A stretch of DNA of 64,000 nt from Pseudodesulfovibrio profundus (lineage in GTDB: Bacteria; Desulfobacterota; Desulfovibrionia; Desulfovibrionales; Desulfovibrionaceae). A program made the translations under genes and the position numbers. The notes beneath the pieces were generated by a model. The model was not told the DNA's origin. It was given only the letters and a program-made list of their open reading frames with translations, and made no database searches. Location: contig NZ_LT907975.1 in NCBI RefSeq assembly GCF_900217235.1, forward strand, positions 2,703,001 to 2,767,000, given 5' to 3'. Positions 33,675 through 43,820 of the stretch are shown here, one piece after another; positions within the stretch are counted from its first letter, which is position 1, and each line of letters starts with the position of its first letter.

Positions 33675-33733
33675 GTAAATTAAACATACTGTTTGTTATT
33701 CATGACACACGCACGGAATCACGCGAGGGAAGC

Positions 33734-36004
33734 ATGGACAAGGGACAATTCACAATCCGAAATCGACTGGTCTGGCCGCTGGGACTTGGTTTTCTATGGC
33801 TGATTTTCCTACTGGTGCTCGCAATATGGTCGGTGCAGGCCGAGCGAGAGCACGTGATGCGAATGGCCGAGCGGGAAGCCAAAGCGTTTTTTCAGCAGGT
33901 TGTCGTGACCCGCTCCTGGAACGCGGCCCATGGCGGCGTGTATGTGCTCGCAACGGATTCCAATCCACCCAATAAATATCTGCCGGTCGAGGATCGGCTG
34001 GTCGAGACCGTTGATGGTCGTATGCTAACCATGATCAATCCGGCCTACATGACCCGTCAGATATCTTCCATCGCCAATGAAGACCATCAGGTACAATTTC
34101 ACATCACCAGCCTTGATCCCATTCGACCCGAGAACAAGGCTGACGAGTGGGAATCCGGTGCTCTGACGGAATTCAGCAGCGGGGGACGGGAAAAGTTTGA
34201 GCTGGTGCAGACCTCTGGCGGCCAGCAGTTCCGGTACATGGCGCCACTCGATGCCGAAGAGCGGTGTATGAAATGCCATGCCAAATACGGGCATGACGGT
34301 CGCGACATCCTTGGCGGTATTTCCGTATCATTTTCAGCAGCCCCACTTGTCGAGACCCGCAAGAGTTCCGTTGCCCAGACCCATCTGGCGTTCACCATGA
34401 TTTTTCTTGTGGGATTTGTGGGGATATGCGGCTCCACCTATCTCGTGCAGAAAAAGCGCGACGAAGCTGAACGGGCCAACAGGACGAAATCCATATTTCT
34501 CGCCAACATGAGCCACGACATGCGCACGCCGCTCAACGGCATCATGGGCATGACCGAACTGATGCAGCAGAAGGGATTGAGCCAGGAGCAATCAAGGTAT
34601 GCGGACATGGTGCGCCATTCGGCATGGACCCTGCTTGAAATCGTCAAGGACATCACGGATTTCTCCCGCCTTGAGTCGGGCCGTATGGACTTGTCGGCAG
34701 TGACTTTTGATGTTCGTGAGATGCTGCATGAAACCCTTTCGGTCTTTCGTTACGAAACCAGCTCCAAGGGGCTGGAACTTTCTTCCATCGTCGCCCCCAA
34801 TCTGCCGAACAAACTGAAGGGCGACGTGTTCCGTCTTAAGCAGATCCTCACCAATCTGGTCGGTAACGCCGTGAAGTTCACAGATCATGGCAAGGTCTCG
34901 GTGCGAGTCTTCAGGGGGGCATCTCCCGAAGGGGCCAATCCTGATCTTGTACGTATGCGTGTCGAAGTTGAGGATACCGGCATCGGGATACCTGTCGAGG
35001 AGCAGAAGGGGATTTTCGACAGCTTCCGGCAGGTGGATGATTCCTATGCCAAAAAGCATGAAGGCTCCGGCCTCGGCCTGACCATCTGCCGCCAGTTGGT
35101 TGAAATGATGGGCGGCTCCATTGCCGTGGAAAGCGATCCGGGCAAAGGATCGGTCTTCTCTTTTGATGTCTTGGTGGAAGAAGCATTGGACGATGTCGAA
35201 GGGCTGGAAGATGAAGTGTCTTCTGATGAGATTCCGGCCACACGTCCCCGTCAGATACTGGTTGCCGAAGACAACATACTCAATCAGACCTTTGCCCAGG
35301 AGATACTGGAAGAGGCCGGTCATCCCGTCGTCATAGTCGAAAACGGTATCGAAGCGTTGGAAGCCCTCCGCAATGCGGATTTCGACATGGTGTTCATGGA
35401 CGTTCAGATGCCGGACATGGACGGGCTGGAAGCCACTCGTCGCATACGTGCCGGAGAAGCAGGAGAGCACGCCAGGAATATTCCCATCGTTGCTGCCACG
35501 GCATTTGCCGTGCGTGGCGATTGTGAGAAGTGCCGCGAGGCCGGAATGAACGGGTACGTGGTCAAGCCCATGCAGAGCAGTGATCTGCTCCGGGCGGTGG
35601 CGATGTACACCTGCGAAGACGAGGAACTGAATTGTGAAGTGATTGTGGGTGATGTGAAAGGAAGCGAAATGACCATCGATATTGATGCTGCACTGAAGCG
35701 GCTTGGCGGTCGCCGGGAACTCTTTGACAAGCTGGCGGCGAAGTTCATGGAAGATGTTCCGTTAAAGATGGACGATCTGGGTCAACGCATAGCCGAGGGC
35801 GACATGGATGATGTGTTGCGCCTGGCCCATGGCATCAAGAATTCCGCTGGTATGATTCAGGCTAACTCCATGGCCGAGGTGGCGCTGGATATGGAAATGG
35901 CGGTACGGGAAAATCGCCTGACCGAGATTCCCGAGTTGTTCGATAACCTGCGACTGGTTTCGGACAAGGCACTGGCAGCGGTGAAGCGCTGTCTGGAGGT
36001 GTAG
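33734..36004 (+). CDS. Hybrid sensor histidine kinase with c-haem (DUF3365) sensor domain
   Basis: A 756-residue kinase. Membrane helix at about 15-37; periplasmic DUF3365-type domain (about 45-215) with RSWNAAHGGVYV and a haem-binding CMKCH (C178, C181, H182); second helix; HisKA with H261 (NMSHDMRTPL); HATPase; receiver domain with D556 (FMDVQMPDMDG); HPt domain with H699 (AHGIKNSAGM). The haem suggests sensing redox state or a diatomic/nitrogen-oxide ligand. ATG 33734 has GAGGGA upstream. It is followed directly by a sigma-54 response regulator and is divergent from the HAO-like operon, which it most likely controls. Confidence 0.9.
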   Translation: MDKGQFTIRNRLVWPLGLGFLWLIFLLVLAIWSVQAEREHVMRMAEREAKAFFQQVVVTRSWNAAHGGVYVLATDSNPPNKYLPVEDRLVETVDGRMLTMINPAYMTRQISSIANEDHQVQFHITSLDPIRPENKADEWESGALTEFSSGGREKFELVQTSGGQQFRYMAPLDAEERCMKCHAKYGHDGRDILGGISVSFSAAPLVETRKSSVAQTHLAFTMIFLVGFVGICGSTYLVQKKRDEAERANRTKSIFLANMSHDMRTPLNGIMGMTELMQQKGLSQEQSRYADMVRHSAWTLLEIVKDITDFSRLESGRMDLSAVTFDVREMLHETLSVFRYETSSKGLELSSIVAPNLPNKLKGDVFRLKQILTNLVGNAVKFTDHGKVSVRVFRGASPEGANPDLVRMRVEVEDTGIGIPVEEQKGIFDSFRQVDDSYAKKHEGSGLGLTICRQLVEMMGGSIAVESDPGKGSVFSFDVLVEEALDDVEGLEDEVSSDEIPATRPRQILVAEDNILNQTFAQEILEEAGHPVVIVENGIEALEALRNADFDMVFMDVQMPDMDGLEATRRIRAGEAGEHARNIPIVAATAFAVRGDCEKCREAGMNGYVVKPMQSSDLLRAVAMYTCEDEELNCEVIVGDVKGSEMTIDIDAALKRLGGRRELFDKLAAKFMEDVPLKMDDLGQRIAEGDMDDVLRLAHGIKNSAGMIQANSMAEVALDMEMAVRENRLTEIPELFDNLRLVSDKALAAVKRCLEV

Positions 36005-36005
36005 C

Positions 36006-37385
36006 GTGTCCCGCATCTTATTAATCGACGACGAACCCATGATGCATGTCCTGTTCGGCGATGTTGCCGCAGGGCTTGGACATCAGCTGGATACTGCCGA
36101 ATCGTTGTCCGAAGGATGGGCCAAGGCCAGAAGCGGTGAGCACGATGTCGTGTTTCTTGATGTGCTGCTGCCTGACGGCAACGGTATCGAGGAATTGCAG
36201 CGCTACAAATCGTTGCCTTCATCCCCGGAGATTATCGTCATCACCAGTTACGGTGAATCGACGGGTGCGGCCACGGTGCTGGAGCAGGGGGGATGGGAGT
36301 ATCTGACCAAGCCGCTCACCGTGGACAAGATTGAACAGTCCATGCGCGATGTCATTACTTACAGACTGAACAACCACGGCGCGGTGAAGCCGTCATCACG
36401 CCCGTCAGATATTATTGGCTCAAGTCCCAAGCTGCTCGAATGCCTGAGTAAGATCGACGAAGCGGCCAGCCTTGATGTGGCGACCATGATCCACGGGGAG
36501 ACCGGCACCGGTAAGGAATTGTTTGCCAAGGCGGTCCATGAGCGGAGTAGTCGCTCCTCTCGACCGTTCGTGACGCTGGACTGCGCCGCGCTTTCGCCCA
36601 CTCTTATCGGTTCCCAGTTGTTCGGCCATGTTCGCGGAGCGTTCACCGGGGCGGACCGTTCCCGGGAAGGGGTCATTGCCCAGGCGCATACGGGCACGCT
36701 GTTCATGGATGAAATCGGGGAGTTGCCACTGGAGATGCAGGCGTCCCTGCTGCGGGTTCTGGAAACCGGTCGGTATCGTCCTGTGGGGAGTCAGCGCGAG
36801 CGGGAATCGGATTTTCGACTGGTTGCTGCCACCAACCGTGATCTGGAAGAGATGAGTCGACTTGGTCTCTTTCGGAGTGATCTGCTGTACCGGCTGCGGG
36901 GTGTGACAGTCTCTCTGCCGCCACTGCGAGAACGGCCGGAAGACATTGAACCGTTGGCCCGGCATTATATCGATCACGCCTGTGAAGAGATGGGCGGCGG
37001 CCCCAAGGATATCAGCGATGAATTCTGGTCCACACTGGCCAACTATCCGTGGCCCGGCAATGTGCGCGAATTGAAACACGCTGTTCGCCGTGCTTTGGCT
37101 GCGGCACAGGATGGGCCGGTCATCTATAGTCGGCATCTGCCCACGCAGATCCGTATCAAGGTTGCGCAGCAGGGATTGGAACCTGCCGTGTCGCCGGTGC
37201 CGCGTGCCGAGGCGGAAGGGCATCCCATGCCCAAGCTCAAGGATTATCGAGACAAGGCCGAGCGTGAATATGTGGAGTTGCTTCTGGAACGGACCGACTC
37301 AAGCATGAAACAGGCGGCGAAAACAGCCGGAGTCTCTCGCGGCTATCTGTACGAACTGATCAAGAAACACGGGCTGAAACGGTAA
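36006..37385 (+). CDS. Sigma-54-dependent response regulator
   Basis: A 459-residue NtrC-type regulator starting on GTG one nt after the kinase stop, with GGAGG inside the kinase end. Receiver phospho-acceptor D52 (VVFLDVLLPDG), AAA+ domain at about 135-370 with Walker A HGETGTGKE and an intact sigma-54 loop GAFTGA, Walker B TLFMDEIGEL, then PWPGNVREL and a C-terminal Fis-type HTH (AAKTAGVSRGYLYELIKKHGL). Partner of the haem-sensor kinase; predicted to bind the palindrome in the divergent intergenic region. Confidence 0.92.
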   Translation: MSRILLIDDEPMMHVLFGDVAAGLGHQLDTAESLSEGWAKARSGEHDVVFLDVLLPDGNGIEELQRYKSLPSSPEIIVITSYGESTGAATVLEQGGWEYLTKPLTVDKIEQSMRDVITYRLNNHGAVKPSSRPSDIIGSSPKLLECLSKIDEAASLDVATMIHGETGTGKELFAKAVHERSSRSSRPFVTLDCAALSPTLIGSQLFGHVRGAFTGADRSREGVIAQAHTGTLFMDEIGELPLEMQASLLRVLETGRYRPVGSQRERESDFRLVAATNRDLEEMSRLGLFRSDLLYRLRGVTVSLPPLRERPEDIEPLARHYIDHACEEMGGGPKDISDEFWSTLANYPWPGNVRELKHAVRRALAAAQDGPVIYSRHLPTQIRIKVAQQGLEPAVSPVPRAEAEGHPMPKLKDYRDKAEREYVELLLERTDSSMKQAAKTAGVSRGYLYELIKKHGLKR

Positions 37386-38378
37386 TCAGCGATTGAGCGC
37401 GGCCTTGAGGTACGCTCGCCCCAGCGGGGTGTCGCCGTAGACCTCGGCCCAGTGCAGGTAAACCAGCTTCAGATACTTGGTGTGGATGAATGCGGCGTCA
37501 GCCAGTCGGTTGGCAACCACCTCGTCCGGTAAGGTAGTGATGGCGTCGTGCAGTGACTTTGCGCGATGCACGGGGCGGTGTGCATCGTCGATGGCTTTAC
37601 TCCCTGCTATGCCCATGCGCTCCCGTGTACCTTCGTCATCCAGCAGCCGACAGGCGGTTTCGATCAGTTGGTCCATGTCATCGGGCGGATAGGTGGCAAG
37701 GTGTTCGCCATCCGTGAAAAGCTGCGATTGGCCGTTGCCGATGGCCGGGGTGAGCAGGCATGAGCCGCAGGCCAACGCTTCGAAAACCCGGAAATTCAGA
37801 TCTCCCCGTTCAGCGATATTCAGCACCACCCGCGCCTTGGGAAACAATTCGCCGAAGTGGCCGGAGCGCACTTCCAGATTGGGGAACCGGCTTTTCAGTT
37901 CCTTGAGGAATTCGTACCGTTCTGGCGTTGTCTCCTTGTCCACACTCCCCGCAAACAACAGGTCCCATTCCTTGGCGACCGGTTCTGTGGGCGGTTGCAG
38001 GTCGCGTAGCGGATAGGGCGGTAGCCAGATAACTTGATCATCCCGTAATCGTTGCCGAAAGCGCGGCAGATGATCGCGCAGGCTGACCAACGCCAGATCG
38101 AATCCCTGTGCATACATGGGATACCATGAGTGGATGTGTGAATCGATGGCGTAAAAGGCCGTCAGGCAGGGGAAGCGCTCTACGCCGAGCAGGGGCGGGG
38201 GAAAGCTCCGGTCTGCATATATGACCATGTCGGGCTCACCGCCCACACGGTCGACGATCTCCTCCCAGCGCAGCAGGTCCGGCTCGGTCATGGGGATATG
38301 GGTAACGGAATAACCCAGATCAGCGAATTCGTTTTTGAAGTAGATGCCGCCTATCCAGGCCACTTTTTTAGGATTCAC
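37386..38378 (-). CDS. Glycosyltransferase with CgeB-like C-terminus
   Basis: A 330-residue GT-B-like protein. The C-terminal half carries [26 protein letters not shown], a CgeB/glycosyl-transferase group 1-type donor-binding segment, with [15 protein letters not shown] after it; the N-terminal half has [11 protein letters not shown] and [20 protein letters not shown]. Start chosen at GTG 38378 ([13 protein letters not shown]), 6 nt after AAGGGGA; the longer frame to 38459 has no ribosome site and overlaps the upstream gene strongly. Overlaps the WcbI-like gene by 11 nt. Acceptor unknown; glycan or flagellin decoration is possible. Confidence 0.8.
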   Translation of the reverse strand: MNPKKVAWIGGIYFKNEFADLGYSVTHIPMTEPDLLRWEEIVDRVGGEPDMVIYADRSFPPPLLGVERFPCLTAFYAIDSHIHSWYPMYAQGFDLALVSLRDHLPRFRQRLRDDQVIWLPPYPLRDLQPPTEPVAKEWDLLFAGSVDKETTPERYEFLKELKSRFPNLEVRSGHFGELFPKARVVLNIAERGDLNFRVFEALACGSCLLTPAIGNGQSQLFTDGEHLATYPPDDMDQLIETACRLLDDEGTRERMGIAGSKAIDDAHRPVHRAKSLHDAITTLPDEVVANRLADAAFIHTKYLKLVYLHWAEVYGDTPLGRAYLKAALNR

Positions 38379-39201
38379 GATATTCCCCTTGCAGATAACC
38401 GATGAAATCTTCGATGCCCGCTTTCTGGCAGGATACGTAATTCGCCACATAGCGGGCATGGCTCATGGGTATGCCGTACACGTTGTACTGAGCATCGGCT
38501 CCACCAAAGGGCCATCCGAAGTGAGCGGCTATGTGCGGATTGATGGGCTGCTCGAATTCAGGGAATGGATCGCCCAGCGCGTCGAGGACCGCTCTGTCCG
38601 GAGGCGTCATGCCCAGATGGCGCAGTACCTCCGTGGCCGCATGGTCCATGAGTCGGGCGTTGGGATGATTTACGGTGTTGAAGAGGCGGTGCTGGCCGTG
38701 TTCGTTTTCAATGATGTCCACATACTTGATCGGCGTGTGTGCTTCGCGCTGTTGTTCCTGCGCGATGGTCTGGTGCAGCAGTGCATTCAGGTCAAATTTT
38801 TGGGACAGGTTGGAGCGAAGGTAGAGCAGGACGGTCTCTTCGTCGGGCAGGCCCATGTTGATGATGTCGTCCAGGTGGGTGCAGCGGTAGTTGAATCCCG
38901 GCTTTCCGTTCCAGAAGGGCCAGTATCCGGCAAAGAACATGTTCGGGATGCAGAGACTCTTGCAGTCTGTCTTAAGTTTGCCCAGCAGGGTGTCGGAAGC
39001 AAGCTCTCCCCAGTTTGCGTTGAGATACTGATACAGAAACAGATCGCACCGCTCAAGGAGGCCGTCCGGGATCGCTTCACGGGTGTAATTGGTGATGATC
39101 CGGCATTCGTATTGATCGGTAAATTCCGGGGAAGCGTTGAGCCGTGCCAGTAGTGGTTCGCCCTGACAGTTGGCGTGCAGTATGCAAAGTCGTTTGTTCA
39201 T
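38368..39201 (-). CDS. WcbI-like polysaccharide-biosynthesis protein (putative acyltransferase)
   Basis: A 277-residue protein with the N-terminal [16 protein letters not shown] motif characteristic of the WcbI domain, which binds CoA and is linked to capsule acetylation. Further conserved-looking stretches are [14 protein letters not shown] and [12 protein letters not shown]. The ATG at 39201 is used; upstream ATGs give unlikely extensions. Co-transcribed with the glycosyltransferase gene that follows it. Likely modifies a surface glycan; target unknown. Confidence 0.75.
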   Translation of the reverse strand: MNKRLCILHANCQGEPLLARLNASPEFTDQYECRIITNYTREAIPDGLLERCDLFLYQYLNANWGELASDTLLGKLKTDCKSLCIPNMFFAGYWPFWNGKPGFNYRCTHLDDIINMGLPDEETVLLYLRSNLSQKFDLNALLHQTIAQEQQREAHTPIKYVDIIENEHGQHRLFNTVNHPNARLMDHAATEVLRHLGMTPPDRAVLDALGDPFPEFEQPINPHIAAHFGWPFGGADAQYNVYGIPMSHARYVANYVSCQKAGIEDFIGYLQGEYRES

Positions 39202-39362
39202 GATGTCCCGGAACCTGTTGAAATATCCACTCTTCGACGCGATCAAAGAAGTACCACGGATGCCCATGCCCATCAATACCGCTGCATCGTCTAGTTTACA
39301 CTTCACGTGCAAGGGTGTATCTGTGCTGCGACAAATCACACAAAGACCATTGAGGGCATATA

Positions 39363-40433
39363 ATGCGAAAGAAATTTGACGATATCGTTGCGGCCGTTGA
39401 ACCGCTGGATCACTCCCTTGCCGCCGTGGGGCAGGCTCATCTTGACGACCTGACCAAACCCAAGGGCAGCCTGGGTAAACTGGAAGATCTGGCTCTTCAG
39501 TTATTCCTCATTCAGGGTGGCAAAGCGCCCCAGGCCGATCCCATGCGGATTTATACCGTGGCCGGTGATCATGGCGTCAATGATGAAGGTGTTTCTGTCT
39601 TTCCGCAGGAAGTCACCCGCCAGATGATCCTGAATTTCCTGAACGGCGGCGCCGGAATCAATGTGCTGGCGAAGACCGCCAATGCGCAACTGTATGTTGT
39701 TGATGCCGGTTCCTGTGGCGGTGGGTATGACGAGCATCCCTACCTTATTCAGGAAAAAGTGGCCCAAGGCACGGCCAACCTCGCTAAAGGCCCGGCCATG
39801 ACAGAAGAGCAGTGCCTCAAGGCGTTGCTGCTCGGCGTTTCCTTGGCCGACCGTGCCCACGCCGAAGGTGTCAAGGTACTGGGGACCGGCGATATGGGTA
39901 TTTCGAACACCACGCCGTCCACTGCCCTCTACTGTGCCTACCTTGGCCTTGAGCCGGAGATCATTACCGGTCCCGGAACCGGTCTGGATGCCGAAGGGGT
40001 CGCCAACAAGGCTGCCGTTATTCGCCGTGGACTTGAGGCCAACCGTGAAGCTGTTGCTTCGGGTGACCCTTTGGCAATCCTCGCAGGACTGGGTGGACTG
40101 GAAATCGCCACCCTTGCAGGGCTGATTATCGGTGGTGCGCGGAACAAACAGCTTGTCTGTGTGGATGGTTTCATCTCCACCGCTGCCTATGCCGCTGCAT
40201 GGAAACTCTGCCCCACGGTCAAGGAATACTGCATCATCAGCCATGTTTCAGCCGAACCCGGACACCGTGATGCGGTTGCCGCCATGGGCATGGAACCGTA
40301 CCTTGATCTCGGCTTCCGTCTGGGCGAAGGAACCGGTGGAGCGTGCGTCATGTATCTGGTGCGCAGTGCTGCTGATATTTACAATGATATGGCAACATTC
40401 AGTGCGGCCGGGGTTTCCGAAGCCGTTGAGTAA
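39363..40433 (+). CDS. cobT: Nicotinate-nucleotide-dimethylbenzimidazole phosphoribosyltransferase
   Basis: A 356-residue CobT, which forms alpha-ribazole phosphate for the lower ligand of cobalamin. LTKPKGSLGKLEDLA, YTVAGDHGVNDEGVSVFPQEVT, FLNGGAGINVLA, GTGDMGISNTTPSTAL and FRLGEGTGGACVM are all CobT signatures; the last contains the catalytic Glu region. Single gene ending at a shared bidirectional terminator. No cobalamin riboswitch seen in the 160 nt upstream. cobS (12492) is the downstream pathway partner. Confidence 0.95.
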   Translation: MRKKFDDIVAAVEPLDHSLAAVGQAHLDDLTKPKGSLGKLEDLALQLFLIQGGKAPQADPMRIYTVAGDHGVNDEGVSVFPQEVTRQMILNFLNGGAGINVLAKTANAQLYVVDAGSCGGGYDEHPYLIQEKVAQGTANLAKGPAMTEEQCLKALLLGVSLADRAHAEGVKVLGTGDMGISNTTPSTALYCAYLGLEPEIITGPGTGLDAEGVANKAAVIRRGLEANREAVASGDPLAILAGLGGLEIATLAGLIIGGARNKQLVCVDGFISTAAYAAAWKLCPTVKEYCIISHVSAEPGHRDAVAAMGMEPYLDLGFRLGEGTGGACVMYLVRSAADIYNDMATFSAAGVSEAVE

Positions 40434-40473
40434 GTGGCTGTTTTCGGTCGCTGCCATCCAGCAGTGAAAACAA

Positions 40474-40505
40474 AAGGGCGACATGTGATCATGTCGCCCT
40501 TATTT
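40474..40505. terminator. Bidirectional terminator between cobT and ribE
   Basis: Stem AAGGGCGACATG/CATGTCGCCCTT with TGAT loop. Minus strand continues TTTTGTTTTC; plus strand TTATTTG. Confidence 0.9.
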
Positions 40506-40537
40506 GTTGCGTATGGATAGGGAATGGCTGGATCGGG

Positions 40538-41194
40538 TTAGAATCCATGCTCCCGAAGATAGTCCATGGTGATGCCTGTCTTTTTGGGTTCCGATTCCTC
40601 GGCCACCCACGGCTGGACCATGCGTTCGACGTACTTGCCGATGACATCGGTTTCCATATTCACCTTGCGGCCAGCAGTCCATTCGGCAATGGTGGTCGCT
40701 TTTTGTGTTTCAGGGATGATGTTCACCTCAAGCCATGTGGGACCGCAGTCATTGACCGTCAGCGAAATGCCGTCCAGCGCAATGGACCCCTTGGGAATGA
40801 CGTACTTGCCGTGGGCAGCGTCGAATCCGAGCTTGTAGATGTTGGATTCACCGGCAGGACGCACTTCAAGCACATCCGCAAGGGCATCGACGTGGCCGGA
40901 CACGATATGGCCGCCGAACCGGTCGCCCATGGCCATGGCCCGTTCAAGATTGGCCTTGCTGCCTATCCTGAGTTCCCCCAGGCTGGTGACGGACATGGTC
41001 TCACGACTTGCATAGGCGGTGAACCAGTTGTCGCCGAAGGTCTCCACTGTCAGACAGACGCCGTTGACGGCAATGGATTCGCCCAGTTCGATCTCTGGCA
41101 GGTCGAATAATGTCTTGATGCGGAAACGGGTTTCGGCTCCGCGGTTTTCAGCCGCTTCGATGCGGCCCATTCCCATGATCAGTCCTGTAAACAT
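40538..41194 (-). CDS. ribE: Riboflavin synthase alpha chain
   Basis: A 218-residue trimeric enzyme that dismutates two 6,7-dimethyl-8-ribityllumazine molecules to riboflavin. MFTGLI at the N-terminus, the two internal-repeat motifs (SIAVNGVCLTV and SIALDGISLTV) and GGHIVSGHVDALADV are diagnostic. Transcribed in the same direction as the binding-protein gene, ribD and the dCMP deaminase upstream. No riboswitch is visible in front of it; the only FMN riboswitch seen is at ribB. Confidence 0.96.
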   Translation of the reverse strand: MFTGLIMGMGRIEAAENRGAETRFRIKTLFDLPEIELGESIAVNGVCLTVETFGDNWFTAYASRETMSVTSLGELRIGSKANLERAMAMGDRFGGHIVSGHVDALADVLEVRPAGESNIYKLGFDAAHGKYVIPKGSIALDGISLTVNDCGPTWLEVNIIPETQKATTIAEWTAGRKVNMETDVIGKYVERMVQPWVAEESEPKKTGITMDYLREHGF

Positions 41195-41233
41195 GGTATT
41201 CCTCGCAATATGTATTGTTGGGAACGAGTAGTA

Positions 41234-42013
41234 TCAGGGAGCGGGCTGGGTGTAAATTGTCGTTTCACCCAAATACTGTTTCAGGATCGTTGAGTACATG
41301 GGCGAGTTGCGCACCGAGTCGCATGCTATCTGCATTCGCTCCACAAGGGAGTCCGGCAGGCTGCGGCTCAGCGCAAAGTACACACCCCATGGCGGTTGCT
41401 GGTAGACGACCCGAAATCGGTTTGCAGGAATGTGCTTGGTTTTAGCAATATACTCAAAGGCTATCCGGTCGAAAAAAACCAGATCGAGCCGACCGGCCAT
41501 GAGTTTGTCTATGGCAATCTCAGGTGAATTGAGAATATCGAGATAGAGTTTATTCTTGTGGCTTTGGAGCAGTGAGATTTCCGCATACCCCTTGATGACA
41601 CCAATGCGAAGGCCGGACGTATCTTCCAGGCTGCTTATTTTCTTGTCAAAGTTATCAAGACCAATCAGTACAACGCTGGTGGTGAGAACCGGGCCAACCC
41701 ATTTGAAAAGGGATTCTCGTTCCGGAGTGCGGATAGTTGAAAAAAGGACTGTTACCGAACCCTGAACTGCCATTTCATATGCTCGCGGCCACGGCAAAAA
41801 ATCAATGGGTTGCTCTTCCACTCCCATGTTTTTCAACATGGCGAACAGAAAGTCGGTCACCAGCCCTTTGGATTCATGGTATTCCTTGTAATTGTATGGT
41901 CGGTAATCTTCTGAAAGATAGCGCAGATCAGCGGGTGTCAGTGAGGGGTCGGCCATGCAGGGCAGGGCCATACTCAGCATCCATATAAGGGCGGCAAAAA
42001 AGGCGTATCGCAT
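41234..42013 (-). CDS. Orphan periplasmic binding protein (SBP family 3)
   Basis: A 259-residue exported protein with signal peptide about 1-21 (FAALIWMLSMALPCMA) and the family 3 fold: YLSEDYRPYNYKE near the N-terminus, PWPRAYEMAVQGSVTVLFSTIRTPERE, FKWVGPV, and GRLDLVFFDRIAFEYIA. No permease or ATPase is adjacent, so it may work with a remote importer or a sensor. It lies between ribE and ribD. AAAGGGAGGG precedes the ATG at 42013. A second member with the same KWVGPV signature is at 43821. Confidence 0.82.
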   Translation of the reverse strand: MRYAFFAALIWMLSMALPCMADPSLTPADLRYLSEDYRPYNYKEYHESKGLVTDFLFAMLKNMGVEEQPIDFLPWPRAYEMAVQGSVTVLFSTIRTPERESLFKWVGPVLTTSVVLIGLDNFDKKISSLEDTSGLRIGVIKGYAEISLLQSHKNKLYLDILNSPEIAIDKLMAGRLDLVFFDRIAFEYIAKTKHIPANRFRVVYQQPPWGVYFALSRSLPDSLVERMQIACDSVRNSPMYSTILKQYLGETTIYTQPAP

Positions 42014-42133
42014 AGCACCCTCCCTTTGCTCTTGTTCCCCCATAACCATGGTGCATCAAGGGATCGGCAATATCAATAGCCAATCCGAACAGCATTGGTA
42101 TTTCTAAAGGATGCTCAGTTTTGGCTCATAGGC

Positions 42134-43297
42134 CTATTCTGCGTCCGGTTCGACGGGGCGCATGACCATCATCATGTCAGGGCCTGACCGTTGGGTCTTG
42201 ATAATGCGGAAGTTTCGGGTCTGGCTCATGCTGATGTTTTCACGTCCGCTGAATGCGCTTGGAGCCTGGTCGTCGCCCAGAATGCGGGGTGCGATGAATT
42301 GGACCAGCTCCTGCGCCAGGCCGGATTCCACGCACTGCATGGCAAAGCGACCGCCGCCTTCGATCAGTGTGTAGTAACACTGGAGTTCATCGCGGAGGCG
42401 CTCGAATCCCTGCTTGAGGTCCAGGTCGCCCGTGGTTCCTCCAAGGGGCCAGACACGCGCTCCCAGCTCACGAAGAGCATCGGCGTTGGTGCTTCGGGCC
42501 GCTTCTTCCGTGGTGAAAAAGATTGCCTGATCGGGGCGGTCACGGAGCAGCTTGAATTCTCCGGCTTTATCCGGAAGTCGTGAGGTCACGATAACACCGA
42601 AGGGCTGCCGAAAGTCTTTTGGCAATTCATCCTGTCGACAGGTGAGGCTGGGATTGTCTGCTCTGAAGGTTCCGCCGCCGACGACTACCGCATGGACCAT
42701 GCCGCGCAGGTCATGGACACGGGCAAAGGATTCGGCAGAAGAGACCGGCTCGGGTACCATGTGCCGTGATGCGATCTTCCCATCCAGGGTGGTGGCCATC
42801 TTGACGATGTTGAAGGTGCCGGCGGTGTTCTGCCAGTGGAGAAAGTCGGCGATCATGTCGCGGCATTCGTTCTCAAGCACGCCTTCGGTTACCTGGATTC
42901 CGTGTTCCCTGAGCTTTTCAATGCCGCCGGCAGCTATCGGGTTGGGATCACGGGTGCCGATGACGACACGGGTAATGCCCGCCTCGATAATCGCCTCGGT
43001 GCAGGGAGGTGTCTTGCCGTGATGATTGCACGGCTCGAGCGTGACGTACATGGTCATGCCGCAGGGGTCGAGCTGGCGTTCGCGGGCGGCAGCCAGACAT
43101 TCCCGCTCGGCGTGGAGTGCACCATATTGCGTGTGCCATCCCCCGGCGACCACTTCCTCGCCCTGTCCGTTGTCGGCAACCAGTACTGCCCCGACACACG
43201 GATTGGGTGCGGTCGGGCCACGTCCTTTCGCTGCCAGGTCCAGGGCGCAGGCCATGAATCCTTCGTCGTTAGAGGAATTCACCCGGCATGTAGACAT
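42134..43297 (-). CDS. ribD: Bifunctional riboflavin deaminase/reductase RibD
   Basis: A 387-residue fused enzyme: N-terminal deaminase (about 10-155) with zinc ligands in [10 protein letters not shown] and [13 protein letters not shown], and C-terminal reductase (about 160-375) with [27 protein letters not shown] and [11 protein letters not shown]. The start is uncertain: ATG 43297 overlaps the dCMP deaminase end by 29 nt, while an ATG at 43255 has GAAGGA upstream but would leave no residues before the deaminase core. Substrates are the GTP-derived pyrimidines of riboflavin synthesis. Confidence 0.93.
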   Translation of the reverse strand: MSTCRVNSSNDEGFMACALDLAAKGRGPTAPNPCVGAVLVADNGQGEEVVAGGWHTQYGALHAERECLAAARERQLDPCGMTMYVTLEPCNHHGKTPPCTEAIIEAGITRVVIGTRDPNPIAAGGIEKLREHGIQVTEGVLENECRDMIADFLHWQNTAGTFNIVKMATTLDGKIASRHMVPEPVSSAESFARVHDLRGMVHAVVVGGGTFRADNPSLTCRQDELPKDFRQPFGVIVTSRLPDKAGEFKLLRDRPDQAIFFTTEEAARSTNADALRELGARVWPLGGTTGDLDLKQGFERLRDELQCYYTLIEGGGRFAMQCVESGLAQELVQFIAPRILGDDQAPSAFSGRENISMSQTRNFRIIKTQRSGPDMMMVMRPVEPDAE

Positions 43298-43727
43298 AGT
43301 TCACTCCGGCTTCTTCAAGCATCTGTTCGGACAGCTCGTCAGGATAGTTGTCTGCAAAGTAGATGTTCTTGACTTCACAGTTGATCAGCATCTTGGTGCA
43401 CAGGATGCACGGCTTGGTGGTGCAGTATATGTCGCATCCGGTCAGTTCGAGACTGTGGGTCGCGGCCTGGATGATGACATTCTGCTCGGCATGCAGGCCA
43501 CGGCAGAGTTCATGCCGTTCTCCGGAAGGAATCCCCATTTTGTCACGGATGCAGCCGACATCGGCGCAGTGAGCTATGTTGGTGGGGACACCGTTGTAAC
43601 CGGTGGCAAGTATGCGTTTTTCTCGTACGGCAATGGCGCCGACAGCCCGTCGGGTGCATGTGGAGCGTTGTGCCACCAGATGGGCGATCCGCATGAAATA
43701 TTCGGGCCAGGGGAGTCTCTCGTCCAT
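43269..43727 (-). CDS. Deoxycytidylate (dCMP) deaminase
   Basis: A 152-residue ComE/dCMP-deaminase-type enzyme making dUMP for thymidylate synthesis. Zinc motif HAEQNVI and [14 protein letters not shown]-terminal [26 protein letters not shown], and [14 protein letters not shown] fit the family. Directly upstream of and overlapping ribD, an arrangement I recall as common in sulfate reducers. Confidence 0.92.
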   Translation of the reverse strand: MDERLPWPEYFMRIAHLVAQRSTCTRRAVGAIAVREKRILATGYNGVPTNIAHCADVGCIRDKMGIPSGERHELCRGLHAEQNVIIQAATHSLELTGCDIYCTTKPCILCTKMLINCEVKNIYFADNYPDELSEQMLEEAGVNYVYMPGEFL

Positions 43728-43820
43728 GATTTGTTCCTCTCGCGTTCTGGCGTGGTTGTGCGATACAGTCGCTTATCACTTCTCGCGGTGAAAAGAAATG
43801 GCCGAAATGGTGTGCGGCAA

